A DNA stretch of 64,000 nt from Mytilus edulis (taxonomy: Eukaryota; Mollusca; Bivalvia; Mytilida; Mytilidae). Where the stretch lies: NCBI RefSeq assembly GCF_963676685.1, contig NC_092354.1, positions 70,358,178 through 70,422,177 of the forward strand. The letters are read 5' to 3'. The position numbers were made by a program, and so were the translations under genes. Shown here piece after piece: positions 23,101-35,100 of the stretch (its first letter is position 1; each line of letters opens with the position of its first letter). The notes under the pieces were generated by a model. That model searched no databases. It was given only the letters and a program-made list of their open reading frames with translations, and was not told the DNA's origin.

Positions 23101-26100
23101 TTGGGAAAATCCCTCTAATAAACTAGACATGGAATGTGACTTTTCTAAGTTGAAAAACAGTACTTAATGCATCCATTCTATTAACAAATGCAAAGTTATA
23201 AAATGTTAAAAAGCAATGAGAAAGAAGGAACATTGCAATGTTAAATAAATAAAAAAAGTTGTTTATACAGTATTAATACTATGACTTCTTTAAGTCAACT
23301 GTGAAAAATTCAAAACAACAAATGTATGAATTAAATTCAGAAATTTAAAACACTTGTTTAAACATTAATTGGTGCTTCCTTACAAATTCATGTAATTAAT
23401 TTTCAAAAAAAATATTAAATAACCTTTTCTTTTCTATATTATGCAAAATGTTTTCAAAGGACATTTTACCAATATGAAAAATTTCTTCAAAATTGAATAA
23501 TTGCAACCATTATAGCACATTTTGTTGTTAATAAGATTTGAACAGGTGCCACACATGGAGCAGGATCTGCCTACTGTTAAAAAGCCACTGAGAATACAAC
23601 CGATATGTGTTAGGGCTTGTGTGATAAGTCTTCAGTTTTGTAGTCTTTTCAATGTTTTTCACATATCAATGATAGTGTTGTTAGTTTGAATTTGACTTTT
23701 AAATGAGACTGAATAATATCACTGTAGTATCATTTACCTCTGTTTTTATTTCATTTTTTTGTCATGTCTATACAGTGTTTTGTAATTTTTAATTCAGTTT
23801 TTTTCCTGTTGGTTGAAATGTTCACTTCTTTGACATATATGGTATTTATTACAACCTTCATATTTGATTACTTTCTTTATTGTTATGTTCATGTATAAGG
23901 TCGTTACTTTTCAACATTGAAATGCTTTACATTTGTCATCTTGATCTATTTATAGCTTGATATGCAGTATGAGTTCTGGTCATTGTTGAAAGCCCTATGA
24001 CAACCTTCAGTTGCTTATTTCTTCAGTCAGAGCTCGGACATAAATAAGTCTGAATCTGCTTTTGGCTCATAGAGGTCTAAATTTGTAAGTTTTAGGATTT
24101 GTCTCCCTTTAATGCGAGACAAAATACGACTTTAATAAGTCAAATATTGTAAAAAAAGAAATAATTGACCAGAATCAACAAGTTGCAAATATCGACTCTT
24201 ACAAGTCGATAAGTTATGAAAGTTGGTTAACTTCAAGACCCAGGCATGTTTATAAAAAGGTCATGCATCTAGCATGTCTAAATCAAATAATGACAACATT
24301 GAAAGACACTGCTTTGTCTTCTAAAGAAAAATATGAATGAGAGTCTAAAAAATCGGAGATAATGTTAATAATTAATCTTACAATGCCACCACCTGGAACC
24401 ACACTTAATGAGGTAAAACATCTGTGTTTAGTAAGGATGTTCAATTAGATAATTAAATATAGATAGTCATTGTGAACTCTCAGATAGGTTTTTGCTGTAA
24501 TCATGGTCATAGGTGGTGTACTTTGGCCATCAAGTAAAATTAAGTTTTTTCATCAACATAAATAGACCTAAACAAGTCTGCCATTTTCTGACTTAGATAA
24601 GTCTAAAATTGAAAACACATTTTTATAATAAATACATGTTTTGACTTCTTTTTAAAAGTCAAAAACAAAAATCGACTTGTTTATGTCTGAGCTCTGACTG
24701 TTCTTTCTCATTTGTTTTTTTGGTGGAGAAATGTCTCATTTACAATCAAAACACATCTGCTTACTTTTATATTTAATCATTTGTCTTTTATCTTCAAATA
24801 TTTACCATTATCTGCTGAGTGTAGTTATCAGATTTATGATTAAAAACAAAATCACATCCATTCTCTTCCACTATGTCCATTCCAGCCTTTGATCCTGCTG
24901 TTCCTAAAACTGTCAAACCTAAATTCTTGGCTAACTGAACACAAGCTAGACCTACCTGAAAACAATCCAAAAAAAAGATAGTTGTATATAAATTTACAAA
25001 ACATCCAATGCAAAAAAGGAATAGTTGAAACTATAAAACTAACAAAACATCTGTCAGCTGAGTGGCTGATTCAAGAGGGTGAGGCCACAATTAAAAATAT
25101 TTTGGTCTCCCCAAACCCTACCCAAAGGTTGAGACAGTGGGTAGGTAGGTAGGCATTTTTTTTTTCTTTCAAAAAGAGAAATTGAAGTATCGGGTGTTTA
25201 TTAGTCTTCATGCCTATCTGATTAAAAAAAAACTTCTTCAAATCAGGACAATAAAAGAATTTGAGTAGGCAGCTTTTTTCTGGGTAGGTAGCGTTTGGGC
25301 AAACAGACCTATTCTTTTTTATGGCCTGAGTTGGTGGTGTTCATAGGGTTGGAACCCCCATCCCTTTCTGTTTGATTTAATGCTTTTATTATACATATAG
25401 TTGGAATGCCCCTTTTAAGAATGACTGGATCTGCCCCATTCTGCACTGTTATTACCTAATTAGTATACTTAAAGCAAATTAGGTGAATATATCAAGAAGT
25501 AACCAACCCAACCATTCAAACCAAATTTCAGAAATCCTTGTAATGAAGTTTCCTGCTACAATAAATATTCATAGGATGGATGGTCTCACAGACTGACTGA
25601 CTGACAGACGGACAGATGTAAAACAGTATACCACCAAGCAGGGTTTATAGAAAAAGGGGAGTATAAAAAGAATAGAAAAAAAATGAAGAATAAAGAATTG
25701 AAAAAATAGTTATTAAAAATTAAAGACTATAAAAAATTGAGAGACCCCACCTATCCAGATCCTCATCATGAAGTTTAAAATATATCAATAATCATTGAAT
25801 CAAATCTAATTCTACTGGATTCTAATCAAAACTATCAGCTATGTATTGCTCTTTACAATATATGGCTAATTAATTTTTGGCTCACAAAATACTACATTGT
25901 AAATACTTTTATCATGGAATATTAAGCCTCCAACCTACAGAACAAATAAAACATGAAAAATTCTTCATTCCGCCATAATTAACTTTTCACATCTTCATAA
26001 CATTTAGGTTAATGAGGTTTTATTAGTTTAATGTTGACAGGGTCTACTGAAAGTAGAACCATACAATTTTCCCATACTTTGCAGTTTCAGAGTTAAGAGA

Positions 26101-29100
26101 GCTGTGGTGTAGTGGTTAGTGCATGGGACTACAATCACAAAGGTTCCTGGTTCGATTCCTGTTCCGTGATGGCTCTCCCTTGACGCTATTTGCGAGTATG
26201 GTCTTGAGGAAATGATGAGTATAAATGGCTTACCCGTGTTAAAAGAGAGCCATATCTCTTGGGCAGAAAAGACACCCTTGTATATTTTGAATAAGAGCAG
26301 GCTAATGCCACTACAAGGCTGCACTCGCACCCGCAAAGTGGAAAAGGATTAATAAAAGTTCCCAATCCACTATGAATAAATATGTTTAAACTACGGTAGT
26401 TTCAGAGTTTAGTGTGACATTCATTTTTTAGGGCCAGTTGAAGCTCCCCTCAGGGTTTGTGATTTTCCTGCTGTGTTGAAGACTCATTGGTGGTCTTTGG
26501 CTGTTTTCTGCTTATTGGTGGGGTTGTGATATCTTTGAAACATTCCCCGTTTCTATTCTCAATTCTATATGCCACTTTTTCAAAAACATAAAAAACAGAA
26601 TAGCTCTCCAAGCTTATCATTAAACCAAAAATTGACAGACTGTGTATGGATTATTCATGGAAAAAGCACTTTTAGAAAGAAGAAAAAATTTGGCCACCCA
26701 CATGACCCTGTACTTTTATGATCAAACATAAAAATGCTCCATAATAAAATTTGTAAATTTACATATATTCCTTTACAAAATTTAATATCTCAATTATTTC
26801 CCATGATATAACTTTCTAAATTATTTACACTTGTTGCGGAAATACTTTGCTAACCAATGAAACACTATGTCAATTTTACTATGGTGTAATAATTGGCTAT
26901 AAGCATGAAAACAATCATTGGATTAAAGAAAGTTGAAACTGTATAAAGATCAAAAATAATACTTTGAGAATTATAAGGATCAAACCCACTTTAAACACAG
27001 TTTATTGACTTTTATTTGGTGTATCAGAAAAAAGTGTTAAATCCTTGATTTAAAGATTTTATCTTCAAAACTTTATTTTACATATCACTATGTATAAATA
27101 AAATTGAGAATGGAAATGGGAATATGTCAAAGAGACAACAACCTGACCAAAAAACAAATAACAGCTATAGGCCACCAATGGGTCTTCAATGCAGCAAGAA
27201 AATCCAGCACCAGAAGTTCACTAGGTGTAGATAATACCGTTTTAAGGAAATGCACTTTTAGAATTATAGTTTTAGTTACGTCAACAGTTATTTCCTCCAT
27301 ATTCCATTAATTATTTAATTGCAGCTGATTTTAAACATCCTATTTACATAATTTCTATTTATGTAATAATCCATTGCCCAGTCAGACATGAATAACAACA
27401 ATGTTCTAACGTAAATGAAGTGTTAATTAAATCAATTACATCTAATGGTCATGTATAATGTTAAAATACTTTCTCTTTATTAAAATCATCATTGATTCAT
27501 GCTTCTGTCCTCGACTATTTACTTTGCATGTTATTGCAATATGAAGATCAAGGCATTGTATACATTCTTTAATTGTGTGATTAAAGTAAAAAGTGTACTT
27601 TAGTTTCAACACATTCATTCAATGTTAACGCTTAATATGGTTTGTTTGTGCTTTGTACCTATATTTATTGAGTTAAGCCTTTTAATTTCCAACTGATTAT
27701 AAAGTTTGTTTTTAATTTGTATTGTAACACCATCGTCCCAGGTTAGGGGAGGGTTGAGCACTCACAAACAGTGTCTATTTGTTGCTGAGATGTACAAGTA
27801 CAAGCCACATCCGCTCTGTGTTTTTTGTAAGATGTATTTCTATTTGTCCATCTGATCAGTTAAGCTTTTTTCAAATGATTTTAAAAGGCTGTTCTTATGT
27901 TGTGCTATAACTTCATGGATTCAGGTTAGAGGAGGGTTGAATGCTTGCAAACATATTTAGCCCACCGCATTATGTATGCGCCTGTCCCAAGTCAGGAGCC
28001 TGTAATTCATTGGTTGTTATTGATTCATGTCTTTCCTAAAAAAATTTCAATTAAACCTTTAGTTTTTCTTGTTTGAATTGTTTCACATTTTTCATGTCAG
28101 GGCCTGTGATATAGTAGACTATACAGTACAAATTTTTCTCATTATCAAAGGCTGTAGCATGACCTATAATTACTGCCCTTATCTTTATCATTGTCCTCTG
28201 GTGAATAGAAAAATGTCTCATATGAAATGATCAGGTAACAACATCTTTTTTCATATTAATGTTAATAATGATATAAACAAGAATGTGTTCTAAGTACACA
28301 GATGCCCCATCCGCACTATCATTTTCTATGTTCATTGGACCGTGTAAATGGGGTAAAATCTCTAATTTGGCAGTAAAATTAGAAAGATCATATCATAAGT
28401 AACATGTATACTAAGTTTTAAGTTGATTGGACTTTAACTTCATCAAAAACTACCTTGACCAAAAACTTTAACCTGAAGCGGGACTGAGATGGACGAACAA
28501 CCAAAACACATAAACAAACGACAATCACTGATTTACAGGCTCCTGAATTGGGACCGGCACATACATACAGAATATTGCGGGATCATAACCCTCCCCTTAA
28601 CCTGGGATAGTGGTGTAACAGTACAACATAAGAACGAACTTTACATACAAATCAGTTGAAAAAGGCTTAAATTGTATAAATTTGCACATTATATAACCAC
28701 CCAAAGCACAATGAAATTTATTTTTATGTAAAGAATATGGTATATTTATGATATTGCAGCAAAAATATTAGTGGTAGGAGGGGTACTATCATAAATTTTG
28801 CCAAGCTCTGCAAAAAAACTCAGATTTTAACCAAAATTTTCCCCACTGACCGATGCAATCAGTGAAATGTTTTGTAACTGAAACCATTGGACACATACCA
28901 ACATTTTTTTTAATAAATATTCATAAAATTATAGCAGTTAGTTTTTTAGGACGTTTAGGGCCAACATCATGAGTTAGTGAACCAACTCCTTTTTATTTTT
29001 ATACAGTGAACATACTTAACAAAATCTTTTATTTATAATAAATTTCTTATCTGCCTCTTTTGAGATTATGAGCAATTAAAGCAAAATAAGTTAACAATTT

Positions 29101-32100
29101 TCTTCTGTCAGAAATGTTTTTCTGGATTAACTTTCACCATGAATGTCAACCTCAACATGCTATAAATATTTGAAAAGCATACTAGATTCATAAATATGCT
29201 GTAACATTTATCAGAAGCTGTATGACAAAAATGGACCTTAAAAGAATAGCCAAATTCATCTAAGGTCGATCAACAAGGGGGTTAAAATCTTATAGTTTAC
29301 TAACTATATATTTCTTAATCTACCAACAGGCAATTTTGTGAAAAAATGTGATAAATTATTACAGTACACTGAGATGACAATATTCTCTAGGACTAGTAGT
29401 CCACCATTCCTGGTACCAACCCAGTGTTGGTAAAAGAAAATAGCAATAAATAATTTAATGAGTCTGAAGCTCTTTTCTGGATTTACCTTCATTTTAACCC
29501 TCTTTTTACAGTGTAACAGGGGGTCACTTGTGTGCACTTAAATCAATTCATGCTTTTTCAAGTTATTTTAATTATCAAATTGATTTTTTTAATTAGAAAG
29601 CAATTGAAAATCAGATGAAAATGAAAGGTTAAAACATTATCTTGACAATAAACATTTAATTAAGCACCCCAGGATGTGAAACAGCTATCTATCATCCCCT
29701 ATTTTATAACCAATTCTATGTTTCCAATGCTGGTATTGTATACAGGTATGTATATAGGTGTGATAATCCAGATTAACAGCTTGAATCATCAAACAAAAAC
29801 TAAAAACAATGAGATTTTAACAATGTTTATTACAGCACTAATGACATTAATTATAATTATTAGACTGATTCATAATTATCCGATAATGTCTAGGAGTATT
29901 ATATGACCAATAAACTTGGACCACAAAGGGGGTGCGCACTATACACAAATGCGCACTATACACACCAAAAGACGGTAATTGATTGACGAGGGTTGAGCAG
30001 TCACTTGTACCTCAATAGAAAATTACGATTTTCCAATTGTAATTTACATTACAAAAAAATAAATAGACTTTCATCAGAATCTTTACAGGTGTTGTGTAGT
30101 TGATTATCAGCCAGTTCCACTGGAGAAAGAAACCGTAAAAATTTTATTGAATTTTTTTTTTAGAATTAAAGAAATATTTAAATCAGGTGGAAGGATAATA
30201 TACGTATATACTTTCTAAAGCGCAGATTTTAAATCAATTAAGGATTATAGCATATGATTTCTGAAGTGATATGATTACATAGAGACAGTGAGTTTTACAA
30301 GCAATGAAGATATCATCTGTGTTTTGAAGGATAGAATATAAATGAAAAATGTCATTCGTTAAATGTTTTTTACTTCTAGGATTAGGACTGATATTTCTTT
30401 GGAACAATGAAATTCATGGTTAGTTATATTATCTTAATATTTATTATTTAACATGAAGCATATATAATAAATAATTTTTATCAAAAAGGTGACTTGATCA
30501 TATAAAAAGACAGTAACCCAAAGACAAAAAAAAAATAAAAGAAAAACTTTCAGATTTCAAAATATGATTGGCATGAAGTATTATTTATGAATTTGCCTGA
30601 GACAAACAAACAAACCTAGACATCATTAAGATAAGAGCCCTCTCTGTTGGCCCTGCTGTGAATAATGTGTGGTAAAAAAATTGTATCTTTACCAAAGAAC
30701 ATGGGGCTGTCAACTGAAACCAGTTTTGACATTGACCTCTGACCTAGGATTAGATGTACATGTGTACATACATCATGACGCTTTGAAATCATAATGGTTC
30801 TAAAGATATAGAGCGGACACAATCTTTACCATAAGACATGGGGGTTGTCAACTGAAACCAAAGTTTTTTACCTTGACCTTTGACCTGTAAAGTTGTGCAA
30901 ACATTATGTCACAACTCCATTATAATATATTTTCATTAATACTAAATAAACTCATCATAGATACCAGGACTAAATTTTGTATATACGCCAGACGTACGTT
31001 TCTTCTACAAAAGACTCATCAGTGACGCTAAACTCTAAAAAGCATTAATACTAAGAAATTTATTTATTTTGGTGGTCACTTTATTTGTCAGAGTGTGGAA
31101 CAAATTTGCATATTTGTGGATACTACTATTTGATATCCTGTTTTTTTACCAAAATTTGCATACAAAAAAATAATGATATGGGGTATCCATACATAACACA
31201 AAATCAGTACATGCACAACAAAAAAACACACGAAAAACAAAGAACAGCTTTTTTATTTCTGTTCTTCATCTCAAAGTCACAATGAGACTTTAATAATAAA
31301 ACAGTCTCTAAAAACACTTCAAAGAAGCACAAAGGAGTTTTATAAGTGCACAAAGGACCTGAAATTGTTTATAAAATGGGGGGAAAATGATTTCTTAGGA
31401 AAAAAATATTAACTTTTATCAAAATACTTGAGTTAGTTGGTATTAAAGTTGAAGATTTACGAAACCGTGTTCTGTAATTGGTACGGATATGCATAAGATA
31501 ATTAAGATTACATCCCTTTTCTATAAGATTTTACCAAGTTTTCTAAACTTTGGTGAATACTTTGTTTCGTGCAGAATAAAATTTGATAAAACAAAGTGTA
31601 TATTAAAATTTATGAAATATTGATCGAAAATTCAAACTAATTTCCTATCTTTATAATAATTCCCATTCCGTTCCCTTTGTGTCTTAGAAACGTTTTTGTT
31701 CAAGCAATTTAAGAATTGTCAAATAAGAAAATTTCGGTACAAACTTAGTTTTTGTTCAGAATAAAATTTGATAAAACAAAGTATATTGAAATTTATGAAA
31801 TACAGATAGAAAAATTCAAACTAATTTCCTATCTTTAGAATAATTCTCATTCCCTTCCCTTAATTTGTGTCTTAGAAACCTTTTCAACATAGAAATACAT
31901 ATGACAATACAGAAGAAAACAAAATGCTTATGAAATACGAGACAAAAAAAAACAGCAAAACATCAGTATCCGTGCATAATTTTCATAGTTTTGGTAAAGT
32001 CTCTTTCCTTAAAAAATATTACGACATTATATTGACATTTTTATCATTCATATTATATTATAATTATTTAAAAATTCACATGTATTCATGAGCTTTCACA

Positions 32101-35100
32101 TAGTCCGGATATATATTCTGTTTCGAACCGATACCAGTGATTACACCAATCGTACATTTATTAAAATCACAATTTTTATTGAAATTATAAATTTTTGAAC
32201 ATTAAATTTTTCTGCAGGAATTATAAAATTTGTATGCTGTGCTGGAAATTTCAGGTCCTTTGTGCTCTTATCAAACTTCTTTGGGGTCCTAAGCTATATA
32301 TAGTACTCCTTAGTGCTCCTTTGTGCAAAAAGGAGGTTCTTTGCGATGTTTTTAGAGACCCATAATAAAATGATATTTTTTTGAATAGTTGAAAATCAAG
32401 GCTACCTATATACCGATCAAATCTACCCAAAAAATTGGAACTCAACAAGTAATAATGAAATCCAATGTAAACCCTTTTTGAATTGCAGGTTCTACAATAA
32501 AAGAAGTATATTACAAGAAGAAGGTTCCAGTTTCCACCCTATGGACATCAAAAAAAATATCGTCCTGGCAAGTGAGACAGATCACATTTATGGATTGTAT
32601 TTATATATGTATGGGTTATGATGACTGTAATGCTGTAGTCTATCGAACTTTAAGTGACCAGACGACAATCTGTTTGCCGCTCAAATACACTTCCAACCCA
32701 CCAAATGCATTTTCACCTCTCTCAACAGATACAGTATATACTGTTACAAGTAGAATTACTTAATTCATTAAAGATATAATTCTGAAAACTTGAAGTTTTA
32801 AATGTCTTTCAATGTTGTACTTTAATATTAAACTCAACCCCTCAAATACTTAACTTCAAGGCCATAAAAAAGAATATATTTGTTTGCCCTAACCCTACCT
32901 ACCCAGAAAATACCTGCCTACTCAAAATCTTTTTTATATTGTCCTAATATGATTTTTGTTTTAATCAGATATGAAATAAGACTAAAAAAATTCTTACACT
33001 TCAATTTCTCTTTGCCTTAAAAAAAAAGTAAAGATAATGCCTACCTAACTACCTACCCACTGTGTCTACCTTTGGGTAGGGTTTGGGCAAACCAAAATAT
33101 CTTTAATTCTGCCCCCAGTATACAACATCTCCTTAATTATAAAACTAAGGAGATGTGATATGATTGCCAATGAGACAACTATCAACCATGAGACAACTAT
33201 CCACCATGAGACAACTATCCACCATGAGACAACTATTCACCATGAGACAACTATTCACCATGAGACAACTATCCACCATGAGACAACTATTCACAATGAG
33301 ACAACTATTCACCATGAGACAACTATTCACCATGAGACAACTATCCACCATGAGACAACTATTCACCATGAGACAACTATTCACCATGAGACAACTATTA
33401 GCCATGAGACAACTATCCACCATGAGACAACTATTAGCCATGAGACAACTATCCACCATGAGACAACTATTCACCATGAGACAACTATTAGCCATGAGAC
33501 AACTATCCACCATGAGACAACTATCCACCATGAGACAACTATTCACCATGAGACAACTATCCGCCATGAGACAACTATCCACCATGAGACAACTATTCAC
33601 CATGAGACAACTATCCACCATGAGACAACTATCCACCATGAGACAACTATCCACCATGAGACAACTATTCACAATGAGACAACTATTCACCATGAGACAA
33701 CTATCCACCATGAGACACCATGAGACAACTATTCACCATGAGACAACTTTTCACCATGAGACAACTATCCACCAGAGTTCAAATGAAGTGGATGTGAGCA
33801 ATTATAGCCAATCATTAACAATAACAAAAATCCATATGGTATAGTCGGCTATAAAAGGGTCTGACATAAAAAATGTGAAAGTGCATAGACTCTGATCTTT
33901 ATCGACAAGGAACGCAAGTTCTACCACCTAAATAATTAGCACACATGAAATAGCCAACATTGCTGAATGTGGAGCTAATCACAAACAAACAAACAAACAC
34001 TTACTTCTTATACTGTGGATTCATTTATTTTCGTGGGTACCAATTTTCGTTGATTGATGAAAACTTGCATATTTGTGTATATTTGAATTCGTTGTTTTGG
34101 GAAAATCTGCGAAAATCTGTATTTTGTTTAACATTTAAATTCATGGTTCCCCTGTACCCACGAAATCCACGAAAATTGGTATCCAACGAATAATAATAAA
34201 TCCACAGTATAATTTGATTCTATGTAATATAACTTACAGCACCACTAGCTCCATGTACTAATATAGTTTCTCCTGCTCTTGCTTTACCTCTGAAATAAAA
34301 AATAAATTTGCTCTTAATTGTCTAGAAACATATATGCCATGTTTATAGATACATGAGTCATATAGGCAACATACAATAGCAATCAATCAATAGAAATGTA
34401 TATGTCATATGGTAATAAATGTCCATTTCCTGAAAGATGTCTGAAAAAATCCCAAAACTTGAAAATTGGTATTTGCTTCTTATTTGTTAGAATGTATCTA
34501 GTACAAAGCAGAACCGCTCATAACCATATCAGATAAAAATATGCTTATTCCTATCCTATTATACATGAAATGTTTTAACACTGGTCATGTAACATTCACC
34601 TTTTATCTATTCATGACATCCCCTTAGCACAGCTTCGGCTATATTTATTTTCTGTATATTAAGGAATACAGTATGGTACTACTGGTGACATACAAACTGT
34701 ATGAGGAGGAACAACTTACTATATAATGATATCAAAATGGACATTATAGGCTGTATATTGCAAAAAAAATCATCAAGTAACTTTGGCTCTTGAGTCTGTA
34801 TAAGGAATTAAAGCTTAGCTCTGCAGGCTGTTTAAGGAATAGCTTACCATATAACTGTGGCCCTATAAGCTGTATAAGGAATAGCTTACCATATAACTGT
34901 GGCCCTATAAGCTGTATAAAGAATAGCTTACGATATAACTGTCGCCCTATAAGCTGTATAAAGAATTGCTTACAATATGACTGTGGCCCTATAGACTGTA
35001 TAAGAAAAAGCTTAAGATATAACTGTGGCCCTATAAGCTGTATAAAGAATAGCTTACGATATAACTGTGGCCCTATAAGCTGTATAATAAGGAACACCAA

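Noticed and set aside
26100-26168. Functional tRNA gene
   Set aside because: A and B boxes are present, but the stems do not pair well and a SINE body follows.
33145-33844. Long open frames of six-residue repeats (MRQLST and shadows)
   Set aside because: An 18-bp minisatellite keeps all frames open; no gene signal beyond the repeat.
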